Positions 51,685 through 60,552 of a stretch of DNA of 64,000 bases are shown here, piece after piece; position 1 is the stretch's first letter; every line of letters begins with the position of its first letter. This DNA is from Mycolicibacterium chubuense NBB4 (lineage in GTDB: Bacteria; Actinomycetota; Actinomycetes; Mycobacteriales; Mycobacteriaceae), in contig NC_018027.1 in NCBI RefSeq assembly GCF_000266905.1, positions 4,712,001 to 4,776,000 on the forward strand. The letters are read 5' to 3'. The notes beneath the pieces are model-generated. The model saw nothing but the letters and a program-made list of their open reading frames with translations, did no database searches and had not been told where the DNA came from. Both the position numbers and the translations under genes were made by a program.

Positions 51685-54242
51685 TGCCGAGGGTGCGCGC
51701 CGGGTGGGTGTGTTTTCGTCGAGTCCACCTCGCTGCGTTGATCGCCGACCGGCGCCGCACGCTGCTCAGCGCGATCGGTGTCGCGGTGGGGGTGACGGTG
51801 ATACTCGGGACGTTGATCCTGAAGTTCGAGCTCACGCGCCCGTTCGACTCGTTCGGCCCCTCGCTGGCCCACGCCGCCGACATCGGGGTGGTCGAGGTGA
51901 CGCCCGACATCAGCGGCCGGTTGCCGATGACGACCGTCCACCGGCTGCACGACGAGGTGCCCGGCGCGGACGCCGTGATCCCGGTCGTCGCCGGCCTGGC
52001 TCCCGTGAACGTCGGCGGCGAGAGTCACGGGTACTTCCTGCTCGGCGGCACCTGCCAGATCGAGCGGCTGGTCGGCTCATTCGACTGCGAGCAGCGGGCC
52101 CGGGACGAGAGGCCCGCAGACGGTCCGGGTATGCCCTTGCAGATTCCGGCGGTCATCGCCGAGCGACATGGCCTGCACCTCGGTGACGAGTTGCGCATTC
52201 CGGGCCTGCCTTCCGGCTCCGCGCACCTCGGTTGGACGTTTCCGGAATTCGATCGCGTGCAGGGCATCAACCACGGCTACGTGCTGCTGGCCCCTTCCGC
52301 GGACGTCGCTGCACGCCTGCTCGGCGCTCCCGGTTACGCCACGGCCGCGTTCGTCCTCCCCAAGCAGGGCGCCGACGTCGCGGCCGACGTCGAGCGCGTG
52401 ATCACGGGCGTCGCGACGGCCGGGCCTCCCCGACCGCGCCTGCCGGCCGTCTTCGAGAACGCCACGCAGAGCTTCAACCTGACCGTGCTGGCCGGCCTGC
52501 TGATCGGGCTGCTCATCGCCGTCAACACCATCGTGTTGGCCGTCGAGGACCGGCGGCCGGTGATGGGGACGATCGGGGCGATCGGCGCCAAGCCGCTCGG
52601 GTTGTTGGGCGGGATGCTGGGTGAGGGCGCCGTTGTGGGTGTCCTCGGGGGACTCATCGGTGTTCTCCCGGGCTTCCTGCTCGGGACATTTCTGGTGAAC
52701 CGCTTCGGGCGGTCCATGCTGGCAGGTTCCGGCGGCACCGTCGCCGCGCAGTTCACCCCGCGGCTGATCGTGATCGGTGTCCTCGCGGGAGCCGTCTCGG
52801 GCGTCCTCGCGATGCTCGGCCCCTCCCTCAAGTTGGTTCGCGACGGCCCGTTGGCCTCGATGGCGAGCGCCGGCGGGGCACAGCGCGCGAGGACGATTCC
52901 GCTGTGGTCGCTCATCGCCGGCGCGGGTGCGCTGGCGGTGGCCGTCGTCGTGTCGAGGATCTTCGAGCACGGGTCACTGCCACTGAACGTGGGCATCTAC
53001 GCCATGACGGTGGGGCTGTGCGGGGTGGTGTTGGTGACGGCGTGGCTGGCACCGCGCGGCGCTGGGCTGGCGATCGGGCTGCTGACCCTCGCGCGGCCCG
53101 CCACCGGACGTCTCCTGGGAGCCGACGTCCGGCGGTACGCCGTCCTTTTCGCGCTCTCGGCCGCTCTACTCGCCCAGGGCGCCAGCTCGGCCATCAGCTC
53201 ACACAGCATGCAACTGCTCGGCACCACACAGATCGGGCAACAGAAGGCCGACCGGCTGCCCGACTCGCTGTTGATCACCGCCCAGTCGGTGTTCGACCAG
53301 CGGGACAGCCAGATCGCCGATGCCACCGCCGCGCTGGTGGACCGTGCCGCCGGCGGGTACAGCGTGACATCACGCTCACGGTCGACGATCGGAGCGGGCA
53401 CGCTGTCGCGCTTGGTATTCGGCGTCACCCCCGGTGATTGGTACAGCCGGGCGTTCTATGAGCCCACCGATGTCCCGGACAAGTTCTGGGAGGGTTTGCG
53501 GGAGGGACAGATCGGCCTCAGCGAGATCGCCGCCGGCCGACTCGCCGTCGCGGCCGGCGACACCGTCGAATTGCCCACCGTCGCAGGGCCGAAACGGTAT
53601 CGCGTGGCGGGAGTCTTTCGCCCGCGGATGGTGAACGACGCCGCGGTGGGCGACATCGTGCTGGCCTCGGAGGGTTTGGCGCGGACCGACTGGGCCGCCG
53701 TGCGCGACCAGATCGCAGTGGCCTATCCGTCCGCCGACGCCGCGACAGCCCACCGCGACGACTTCGTCGACCTCGGCGCGGGACTGCGGGTCTACGACAA
53801 CCAGCAGTGGCGGTCTGAGGCGGCCGCCGGGATCACCCGGTTCTTGGAGCCGTTCACGATCTCCGGGTACGTCGTGATGGCAGCCGCGGGTCTGAGCGTG
53901 CTGAACGTGTTCGTCCTGGCCCTTGTGCAACGCCGGCGCGAGCGCGCCGCGCTGCGGGCCATCGGGATGACCTCCGGGCAGGAGCAGGCCGTGATCATCT
54001 TCAGCGCCGTGCTTCTCGGCGTTCTGGTCGCCGGCACGGCGATCCTCGGCGGACTCTTCCTCACCTATCTCTGGTCGCTCGGATCACCGGTTTTCTACGG
54101 CACCACAATCGAGTTCGGTGTGCTGCCCGCGGCACTGCGAACCGGGGTGGACGCGGTATTCGTTCTCGTCCTGATGGCTGCGGCCTATCCGGTGATCCAT
54201 GCCCGGCGGCTGGAGGCGGTGGAGACGCTGAGAAGCAGTTGA
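51684..54242 (+). CDS. FtsX-family ABC transporter permease
   Basis: An 852-residue permease with two FtsX/MacB cores: an N-terminal membrane segment (LLSAIGVAVGVTVILGTLIL), an extracytoplasmic domain with two Cys (CQIERLVGSFDCEQ), three or four central segments near 270-400, several more near 410-520, a second extracytoplasmic domain (about 520-700) and three terminal segments (YVVMAAAGLSVLNVFVLALVQRRRERAALRAIGM). This fused double-FtsX form is typical of actinobacteria. No membrane-fusion protein is encoded nearby. Cargo unknown. ATG 51684 overlaps the ATPase stop. Confidence 0.9.
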   Translation: MPRVRAGWVCFRRVHLAALIADRRRTLLSAIGVAVGVTVILGTLILKFELTRPFDSFGPSLAHAADIGVVEVTPDISGRLPMTTVHRLHDEVPGADAVIPVVAGLAPVNVGGESHGYFLLGGTCQIERLVGSFDCEQRARDERPADGPGMPLQIPAVIAERHGLHLGDELRIPGLPSGSAHLGWTFPEFDRVQGINHGYVLLAPSADVAARLLGAPGYATAAFVLPKQGADVAADVERVITGVATAGPPRPRLPAVFENATQSFNLTVLAGLLIGLLIAVNTIVLAVEDRRPVMGTIGAIGAKPLGLLGGMLGEGAVVGVLGGLIGVLPGFLLGTFLVNRFGRSMLAGSGGTVAAQFTPRLIVIGVLAGAVSGVLAMLGPSLKLVRDGPLASMASAGGAQRARTIPLWSLIAGAGALAVAVVVSRIFEHGSLPLNVGIYAMTVGLCGVVLVTAWLAPRGAGLAIGLLTLARPATGRLLGADVRRYAVLFALSAALLAQGASSAISSHSMQLLGTTQIGQQKADRLPDSLLITAQSVFDQRDSQIADATAALVDRAAGGYSVTSRSRSTIGAGTLSRLVFGVTPGDWYSRAFYEPTDVPDKFWEGLREGQIGLSEIAAGRLAVAAGDTVELPTVAGPKRYRVAGVFRPRMVNDAAVGDIVLASEGLARTDWAAVRDQIAVAYPSADAATAHRDDFVDLGAGLRVYDNQQWRSEAAAGITRFLEPFTISGYVVMAAAGLSVLNVFVLALVQRRRERAALRAIGMTSGQEQAVIIFSAVLLGVLVAGTAILGGLFLTYLWSLGSPVFYGTTIEFGVLPAALRTGVDAVFVLVLMAAAYPVIHARRLEAVETLRSS

Positions 54243-54263
54243 CCCTCGCCGGTCGGGCGCGCG

Positions 54264-54275
54264 GGTCAGCTGACC
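54264..54275. terminator. 12-bp palindrome between convergent genes
   Basis: GGTCAGCTGACC is perfectly self-complementary and lies in the 36-bp gap between the permease and MddA-like gene ends. Weak terminator candidate. Confidence 0.3.
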
Positions 54276-54278
54276 GTC

Positions 54279-55049
54279 TCACTGCGCCCGGCGCACCGGA
54301 AAGGGACACAGCATCGGCACCCGCTGCCGGTAGCGGCGATACGGGTCACCCAGTTCCGCCGCGAGGTCGCGCTCCTCGAACCGGACCGCCACGAGGATGT
54401 AGACGGTGGTGGTCGCCGCGAACACCAGGTGTCCGCCCGTCATGGTCGGCGTCGACCAGAACGCGATCAGGAAGCCGAGGTACAGCGGATGGCGGATGAG
54501 CCGGTACAGCAACACCATCCGGAACCCTTTCCCGGACATCGGCTTCGCCCGCCACACGTGCAGGATCTGGCGCAGACCGAACATCTCGAAATGATCGATC
54601 ATGAACGTCGACGCGACCACCGTCACCCAGCCGACCCCCGCCAGTACGGCCAGCACCAGCCGCACGGGTTCGGAGTCCACCTGCCACACGGTGGTGCCGA
54701 TCTCACGCCACTGCCAGAACACCAGCGCCAATGCCGCGCTGGAGAAGAGCACATAGGTGCTGCGTTCGATCGCAGCGGGCACGTAGCGCGCCCACCACCG
54801 TTTGAAACCGGGGCGCGCCATCACGCTGTGCTGGAGCGCGAACACGGTCAGCAGTGCGACGTCGATGACCACCGCCTGCGCCACCGGCGCCGTCAGCGCG
54901 CTGTCGACGCTGCGGGGAACCAGCGCGCCGGTGACGAATCCGATCGCATACCCGAAGACCACGACGAACGCCATGTAACACACCACGCCGTAGAGCACTG
55001 CGGCAGATCGCACCGCAACGCTGCGGCGACCGTCCACAACGGTACTCAT
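54279..55049 (-). CDS. NnrU/isoprenylcysteine-methyltransferase-fold membrane protein, MddA-like
   Basis: A 256-residue membrane protein with five or six hydrophobic segments and a C-terminal SAM-binding pattern (YRLIRHPLYLGFLIAFWSTPTMT then FEERDLAAELGDPYRRYRQRVPML). This is the ICMT/NnrU superfamily; size and the RHPLYLGF...E.DL...Y..Y pattern fit methanethiol S-methyltransferase MddA, which makes dimethyl sulfide. The exact methyl acceptor is not proven. ATG 55049 overlaps the upstream FAD oxidase stop as ATGA. Confidence 0.75.
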   Translation of the reverse strand: MSTVVDGRRSVAVRSAAVLYGVVCYMAFVVVFGYAIGFVTGALVPRSVDSALTAPVAQAVVIDVALLTVFALQHSVMARPGFKRWWARYVPAAIERSTYVLFSSAALALVFWQWREIGTTVWQVDSEPVRLVLAVLAGVGWVTVVASTFMIDHFEMFGLRQILHVWRAKPMSGKGFRMVLLYRLIRHPLYLGFLIAFWSTPTMTGGHLVFAATTTVYILVAVRFEERDLAAELGDPYRRYRQRVPMLCPFPVRRAQ

Positions 55050-56419
55050 GATCCCGCCGGACGGATGTTCTGGTTGACGTGGAACACGTTGTCCGGGTCG
55101 TAATCCCGCTTGACCTCGGTGAGCCGCTGGTAGTTGGGGCCATACGTGGCGCGCACCCGGTCCTGACCCTCGTCCATCATGAAGTTGACGTAGGCACCGC
55201 CCGCCGAATACCGATGCACGGCGTCCGAGTAGGACGTCGCCCACCGCCTCACCGTGTCCGCATTCGCGGGGTCGGGATCGACCCCGACGATCACCTGCGA
55301 GAAGTTCACGTCCCGATATGCCCACGCGGTGTCGGTCTGGCCCACCCTGTGCACCGCGCCGTCGATCGGGTACAGGTGCATGGCGGAGTGCATGGTCGGG
55401 AGTTCCGCGGCGAACTCGGCATGCGCCTGCACTGCCGCGTCGTCGACGGTCCGGAAGAAATCCCCGCGCCAATACCATTGCAGCCCTGGCGGATACAGAC
55501 CGTCGAAGGTGGCCTGCAACGCCGGGTAGGGTACCGGCCCGATGCCCTCGAAGGCCGGTTGCATCCGGCGGACCGGCGCGAACACCTCCTCGGCCCGGGC
55601 CGGGTCGCCGGTGTAACACCACACGATGGAGCACGCCTTCTGCAGGTGGAAGACCTCCGGGAAGGGATCCGCGGGAGGCACCGTCATGGTCGCGAAGAAT
55701 CCGTAGAGGTCTTCGTCGGCAGCGGGAAGGAAATCCCGGAACCAGCCCAGGATGTCGGCGGTCGCCGACACCGGCCACGCCGTCGGGCCGCAGATCACCG
55801 TGTGGACCGGATGCAGGCGGAAGGTGAAAGACGTGACGACGCCGAAGTTCCCGCCGCCGCCGCGCAGTGCCCAGAACAGGTCGGCGTGCTCGGTCTCCGA
55901 CGCGGTCACCGCGCGGCCGTCGCTGAGCACGACCTCCGCTTCGAGCAGGTTGTCGATCGTCAAACCGTACTTGCGGGACAGATAGCCGTGGCCGCCGCCG
56001 AGCGTGAGCCCACCGACACCGGTGCTGGCGATGACACCGGACGGCGTCGCCAGGCCGTAGGCGTGTGTCGCGGCGTCCACCTGACCCCAGGTCGCGCCGC
56101 CCTGCACCGTCGCGGTCCGCGCATGCGGGTCGACGTCGATGTGGTTCATCCGCGACAGGTCGATGACCAAGCCGCCTTCGACCGTGCCGAAACCGGGACC
56201 GTTGTGGCCCCCGCCGCGCACCGCGACCGCCAGGTTCGACCTCCGCGCATGGTCGAGCGCGGCCGCGATGTCGCCGGCCGAGCGGCACCGTGCGATCACC
56301 GCCGGTCTCTTGTCGATCATCGCGTTGTAGACGGCTCGTGCGTCGTCGTATCCGGCGTCGCCGGGCAGGATCACCTCGCCGGTCAATCCGCCGATACCGC
56401 TGGTCTCCGCAATGCTCAT
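55046..56419 (-). CDS. FAD-linked oxidase, berberine-bridge-enzyme-like
   Basis: A 457-residue flavoprotein with an N-terminal FAD_binding_4 domain (VAVRGGGHNGPGFGTVEGGLVIDLSRM; His72 is the expected covalent FAD link), the ASTGVGGLTLGGGHGYLSRKYGL loop, and a C-terminal BBE domain (YGPNYQRLTEVKRDYDPDNVFHVNQNI). These enzymes oxidise alcohols, sugars or alkaloid-like compounds using O2. A likely -10 (TAGCGT, 56459-56464) and a GGAGG-type site precede it. It is co-translated with the MddA-like gene. Confidence 0.9.
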   Translation of the reverse strand: MSIAETSGIGGLTGEVILPGDAGYDDARAVYNAMIDKRPAVIARCRSAGDIAAALDHARRSNLAVAVRGGGHNGPGFGTVEGGLVIDLSRMNHIDVDPHARTATVQGGATWGQVDAATHAYGLATPSGVIASTGVGGLTLGGGHGYLSRKYGLTIDNLLEAEVVLSDGRAVTASETEHADLFWALRGGGGNFGVVTSFTFRLHPVHTVICGPTAWPVSATADILGWFRDFLPAADEDLYGFFATMTVPPADPFPEVFHLQKACSIVWCYTGDPARAEEVFAPVRRMQPAFEGIGPVPYPALQATFDGLYPPGLQWYWRGDFFRTVDDAAVQAHAEFAAELPTMHSAMHLYPIDGAVHRVGQTDTAWAYRDVNFSQVIVGVDPDPANADTVRRWATSYSDAVHRYSAGGAYVNFMMDEGQDRVRATYGPNYQRLTEVKRDYDPDNVFHVNQNIRPAGS

Positions 56420-56458
56420 GACGACCCCTCCTCATCTTCTCCGGGTGTCGATGCCATG

Positions 56459-56464
56459 ACGCTA
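56459..56464 (-). promoter_or_regulatory. -10 element of FAD oxidase operon
   Basis: TAGCGT on the minus strand gives a start near 56452. An 11-bp direct repeat, GGCGACACCCC, lies upstream at 56471-56481, with its second copy at 56547-56557 before the LAL gene. Confidence 0.4.
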
Positions 56465-56520
56465 TGCCGCGGCGACACCCCACGTCATGACCACAACGAG
56501 GCATTCGAAGGAGCCTGCGA

Positions 56521-56542
56521 CGATGGTCAGATCTGACTATCG
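56521..56542. promoter_or_regulatory. palindromic operator candidate upstream of LAL regulator
   Basis: A perfect 12-bp palindrome GTCAGATCTGAC (56526-56537) is flanked by matching CGAT and ATCG after one unpaired base on each side, 33-54 bp before the predicted start point of the LAL gene. Confidence 0.55.
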
Positions 56543-56562
56543 ACCGGGCGACACCCCGCGGC

Positions 56563-56568
56563 TACGTT
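56563..56568 (+). promoter_or_regulatory. -10 element of LAL regulator gene
   Basis: TACGTT, 6 nt before the ATG at 56575; leaderless. Confidence 0.5.
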
Positions 56569-56574
56569 GAGCAG

Positions 56575-59475
56575 ATGGCGCAGTGGGTGCCACCGCCGCT
56601 TCCGGCCGAACTTCTCGCGCGCCGGCGCGGGCCGTTCGTGGGCCGCGCCGCGGAATTGTCCGCGTTCGAACACGCCTGGGAGCAGGTGGACGAGGGACGC
56701 CGCCACATGGTGTTCATCGGCGGCGAACCCGGCGCGGGCAAGTCCCGGTTGGTGGCCGAGATCGCAGGTACCCTCGCCGACCACGGGGTCGCGGTCCTGG
56801 TGGGCAGTTCGACCGCCGACGCCGGAGTTCCGTACGAGCCGTTCGCCGAAGCCCTTGACCGGTTGTTGTCGGCAGGGCCGGCCGGATGCCTGGCAGAGCC
56901 GCTCGCCGACGCCGGACCGCAGTTGGAACGGTTGTCCGCTCTCGTCCACCGACACCTGCCGGGCGCGGAATCGACCGACGACGCGGGCACCGTGCGCCGC
57001 GTGCTGTTCGACGCGCTCACCGGCTTCCTCCGGCGGTTGGCGGCCCATCGGCCGATCGCGCTGATCCTCGAGGACCTTCACTGGGCGCAACTCCCCACCC
57101 TGGCGATGCTCGAGCACGTGCTGGCCACCTGCGCCGACATCCGGCTGCTGATCGTGGCGACCTTCCGCACGACGGCCCCGGATCGGTCCGACGAGTTGGT
57201 CAGCCGGGTCGCCGAGATGCATCGCTTCGACGGCGTTCGCCGTCTGGACCTGGAGGGGTTGGACACCGAGGCGATCACCGAGTTCGTCAGCCGCACACAG
57301 CAACTGCCGCCGCCGACGGCGCGTACCGCCGCCGCCCTGCTGCGGGACCGAACCGGCGGCAACCCCTTCTTCCTCACCGAGCTCTGCCATCACCTGGGAA
57401 CCCGCGGCGGTCTCGCCGCGCTGAGCGCGCACCAGACCGTTCCGGCGTCGATCGGCGACGCGATCACCCGCCGGCTGACCGGGCTCGGCGCCGGCGTGCA
57501 GGCCATCATCGAGCAGGCCGCCGTTCTCGGGGAGACGTTCGACCTGCCAGCCCTGATCGCCGGCAGCGACACCGATGTCGCGGCGACGTTGGCCGCGGTC
57601 GATTCCGCCGAAGCCGTCGGCCTGATCCGGGCGGTGCAGGACTCCGACGGCGAGTTCGCGTTCGTCCATGCGCTGACCCGCGAAGCCGTCGTCGCCCGGA
57701 TGGCACCGTCGCGTCTGCGGATCATGCACGCGCGCGCCGCCGAGGCGCTCGAGGGCCGTGCTGATCCGGCCGTCATCCCCCGGCTGGCCAACCACTACCT
57801 GCTGGCGCATGTGCTCGGCTTTCACGAGCAGGCGTTGCGTTATGCGCGAAAGGCCGCCGCGATGGCGGAACGGAGCCTGGCCTACGAGGACGCGGCGACG
57901 TGGTACGGACGTGCGGCGTCGCTTCCCGAGCTGGACATGGTGGATCGGGCGCGGCTGAACCTCAGCGCGGCAGGCAATCATGTCCGTGCGGGTGACTTCG
58001 CCCGTGCCCGCAGCATGTACGAGAGCATCAGCGCGATCGACGATCCGCTCGTCCGGCTGGAGGCGGCCGTCGGATACGAAGACGCGAACTGGCGTCCGGG
58101 GCTGGCGGATTCGAAGGCCGCGGATCTTCTCGCGTCGGCGTTGGAGTCGTGTGGCCTCGACGTCGACGACCCGCGCTACGTGCGGGCCCTCGGCAGTTTC
58201 GGGCGGGCGCTGGCTTTCGCCGGCGAGACGGCACGCGCCCGTGACATCAGCAATCTCGCGATCGACCACGCGCGACGGATCGACGACCGTGCGGTGATCG
58301 TGCACGCCCTCGAAACCAGTCTCTGGCACGGCCTGACCCCGGACATGTGCGAGCACCAGCTGGAGCGCTCGACCGAGCTGTCCCGAATGGCGTTGTCCCG
58401 CCGCGACTACGAGGCGCTCGGGTCCGCCTCGCATTTCCGCGCCCTGGCCAGTTATCAGGCCGGCCGTGCCGAGGAGCTCGCCGCGTCCGCGGCCGACATG
58501 CAGCGCGCGGGGCGGGCGTCCGGGCAGCCGTTCTTCAACTTCGTCGGCGCCTGCGCCGCGGGCGGCATGGCGTACCTTCGCGGTGACTTCGACGGGGCTG
58601 AGCGCTGGGCCGAGATCGCTTTGCGCACAGGTGGGCTGCTCGGCGGGGACACCACCGAGGGCTCCTACGGAGTGCAGATGTTCATGATCCGTCGCGAGAC
58701 CGGCGCCCTCAAGCGGTTCAGCGGATTCGTCGACGGCAGCGAGACATTCGCCGACCGGTGGGTGCCCGGATTGCTCGCCCTGTACACCGAAATCGGTTGC
58801 GAGCGCGGCATGACCCGCGCGCTCAACCAATTGCTGAGCCGCGATCTCGGCAGCCGCACCGAGGCGGCGCAGTGGCCGATGGAGCTGGTCTTCATGACCG
58901 AAGCGGCGTTGGCGCTCGGTGAGCGCGAGGCGGCCGCGGTGCTCCGTCCGTTCGTCGCCCGCTACGAAGGCAAGAACATCATGTCCGGCCAGTTCGTGGC
59001 GATCTTCGGCAGCGCCGACCGGTACCTGGCCAGGATCGCGGACCTGGCCGGTGACCACGACGCGGCCGAGGCACATTTCGCGGTGGCCCTCGAGATGGAT
59101 CGTCGGATGAACTCGACGGTCCACGTCGCCGAGACGCTGGCCCGTCAGGCGTTGTTCGAAGACTCGCGGGGTCATGGTGCCGACGCCCGGCGGCTGGCCG
59201 ACGAAGCCCGTGCGATCGCCGCCCCCATCGGCCAGACCCGCGTTCTGGACCTACTGGACTCGATGAGCCGGAGCGGTCCGGACGGTCTGACGGACCGGGA
59301 GATCGACGTGCTGCGGTTGCTGGCCGAGGGCCTGAGCAACCGGGCCATCGGAGAGCGCCTCTACATCAGCACGAACACCGCGGCCAACCACGTACGCAGC
59401 ATTCTCCTCAAAACCGGCGCCGCCAACCGGACGCAGGCAGCCATGTACGCCGCGGACCACGAATTGCTCGCCTAG
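56575..59475 (+). CDS. LAL-type LuxR family regulator with AAA ATPase domain
   Basis: A 966-residue large ATP-binding LuxR-type regulator. The N-terminal AAA/STAND ATPase has a Walker A GGEPGAGKS (residues 49-57) and a Walker B-like ALILEDLHWAQ near 165. The middle (about 380-890) is helical TPR-like repeat. The C-terminus (about 900-965) is a LuxR DNA-binding domain: LTDREIDVLRLLAEGLSNRAIGERLYIS...NHVRSILLKTGAANR. Such proteins activate pathway genes on ligand and ATP binding. It faces the FAD-oxidase/MddA-like operon, its most likely target. Confidence 0.92.
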   Translation: MAQWVPPPLPAELLARRRGPFVGRAAELSAFEHAWEQVDEGRRHMVFIGGEPGAGKSRLVAEIAGTLADHGVAVLVGSSTADAGVPYEPFAEALDRLLSAGPAGCLAEPLADAGPQLERLSALVHRHLPGAESTDDAGTVRRVLFDALTGFLRRLAAHRPIALILEDLHWAQLPTLAMLEHVLATCADIRLLIVATFRTTAPDRSDELVSRVAEMHRFDGVRRLDLEGLDTEAITEFVSRTQQLPPPTARTAAALLRDRTGGNPFFLTELCHHLGTRGGLAALSAHQTVPASIGDAITRRLTGLGAGVQAIIEQAAVLGETFDLPALIAGSDTDVAATLAAVDSAEAVGLIRAVQDSDGEFAFVHALTREAVVARMAPSRLRIMHARAAEALEGRADPAVIPRLANHYLLAHVLGFHEQALRYARKAAAMAERSLAYEDAATWYGRAASLPELDMVDRARLNLSAAGNHVRAGDFARARSMYESISAIDDPLVRLEAAVGYEDANWRPGLADSKAADLLASALESCGLDVDDPRYVRALGSFGRALAFAGETARARDISNLAIDHARRIDDRAVIVHALETSLWHGLTPDMCEHQLERSTELSRMALSRRDYEALGSASHFRALASYQAGRAEELAASAADMQRAGRASGQPFFNFVGACAAGGMAYLRGDFDGAERWAEIALRTGGLLGGDTTEGSYGVQMFMIRRETGALKRFSGFVDGSETFADRWVPGLLALYTEIGCERGMTRALNQLLSRDLGSRTEAAQWPMELVFMTEAALALGEREAAAVLRPFVARYEGKNIMSGQFVAIFGSADRYLARIADLAGDHDAAEAHFAVALEMDRRMNSTVHVAETLARQALFEDSRGHGADARRLADEARAIAAPIGQTRVLDLLDSMSRSGPDGLTDREIDVLRLLAEGLSNRAIGERLYISTNTAANHVRSILLKTGAANRTQAAMYAADHELLA

Positions 59476-59478
59476 CGT

Positions 59479-59748
59479 TCAGATCCGGGCGACCGCTCCG
59501 TCCGGGGTCAGCCGATCCGTCACCTCGACGACGACGTCGGCGGGCAGACCGGCTCGTATGGCTGCGGTTCTGATCGCCTCCGGCGACGGCGCCTCGTAGA
59601 GGCAGTACGTCTTGCGTCTGTCCGCAGACAGGAACGAGTACAACCAGCGGACGCCTTCCTGATCATTGATCCGGTTGATTCCGTCGGCGGCGTCCAGATT
59701 CGGTTCGAGTTCCTCGGCGTAGTTTCGTTCGACCATGAATATCGGCAC
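59479..59748 (-). CDS. DUF4242 protein
   Basis: An 89-residue ferredoxin-like-fold protein: MPIFMVERNYAEELEPN, then GVRWLYSFLSADRRKTYCLYEAPSPEAIRTAA. DUF4242 members include a nickel-binding Streptomyces protein (SCO4226), but the metal ligands cannot be confirmed here. GTG start preceded by AAGGAGG. It ends 3 bp from the LAL gene stop (convergent). Confidence 0.8.
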   Translation of the reverse strand: MPIFMVERNYAEELEPNLDAADGINRINDQEGVRWLYSFLSADRRKTYCLYEAPSPEAIRTAAIRAGLPADVVVEVTDRLTPDGAVARI

Positions 59749-59850
59749 GGTGGCCTCCTTCTCGACCCGGTGCGGTCACAGCCGGGCCACGGCGGGTTCA
59801 TCTTACGTCCGACGGACCGATGGCAGTATGGCCGTTGACGGAGGCTTCAC

Positions 59851-60453
59851 ATGATCGAGGCGGAGAAGGTCCTCACGCTCGGCGGGCTCAACTTCGGCGT
59901 CACCGACCAGGTCGGTCCCGCGTTGCACGGCTACGCGGCGAAGAGCGACCGGATCGTCGTCAAATATCCGCAAGCCGCCTCCATGGCGTCGATCCGCACC
60001 GGCGTCCAGGCGCTACAGCGGGCGGTCCGCTCGGCGCTGAGCGACACCGACGGGCTCATCGACGTCGTCGCGCACAGCCAGGGCGCAGAGGTGGTCTCCG
60101 AGTGGCTCTACGAATACGGCCACGGGTCCGACGCGCCGCCCGCGCACCGGTTGCGGTTCATCCTGCTGGGCAATCCACGCCGGCGACTCGGCGGTGCGGC
60201 GGTGCGCAGTTTCGACGGCAAGCCGGTGCGCCGCACACCGGACGACACCCGGTACACCGTGCTCGACGTCACCCGCGCCCAGGACGGCTGGAGCAACAAC
60301 GACGGCTGGCCCGCGCCGCACCTGACGTTCGGCATGAAGGCGCGCCTGCTCGTCGGCCGGATGATCGACCACGTCGACTACGGCGGGGTCGACCTCGACA
60401 CCGCGCAGGTGCGCGCCCGGGTCGGCAACACCACATATCTCGTCGCGCCCTGA
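59851..60453 (+). CDS. PE-PPE-domain serine-hydrolase-fold protein without a PE or PPE module
   Basis: A 200-residue protein of the PE-PPE (PF08237) alpha/beta-hydrolase type, usually found fused C-terminally to secreted PE/PPE proteins. The nucleophile segment is DVVAHSQGAEVVSEWL (Ser76), followed by FILLGNPRRRLGG and YTVLDVTRAQDGWSNNDGWP. No PE/PPE module and no signal peptide are present, so it should be cytosolic. A GGAGG ribosome site lies 6 nt before the ATG. Substrate unknown; family members act on short acyl esters. Confidence 0.8.
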   Translation: MIEAEKVLTLGGLNFGVTDQVGPALHGYAAKSDRIVVKYPQAASMASIRTGVQALQRAVRSALSDTDGLIDVVAHSQGAEVVSEWLYEYGHGSDAPPAHRLRFILLGNPRRRLGGAAVRSFDGKPVRRTPDDTRYTVLDVTRAQDGWSNNDGWPAPHLTFGMKARLLVGRMIDHVDYGGVDLDTAQVRARVGNTTYLVAP

Positions 60454-60524
60454 TCCGGGGGCCAGGTGACCGTCGCGGTGCATCTCCGCGTGGTCACGGT
60501 AACGATAAGAAAGCGCTGACGTTA

Positions 60525-60530
60525 TAGCCT
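60525..60530 (+). promoter_or_regulatory. -10 element of DUF4185 gene
   Basis: TAGCCT (overlapping TATAGC) predicts a start point near 60537, after the TTG at 60532, which favours ATG 60553 as the initiation codon. Confidence 0.4.
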
Positions 60531-60552
60531 TTTGCTGACCGCTGTCCCGCCG

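Noticed and set aside
54279..56504. 741-codon frame extending the MddA-like gene through the FAD oxidase
   Set aside because: The N-terminal two thirds is out-of-frame FAD oxidase sequence; the ATGA overlap marks the true start at 55049.
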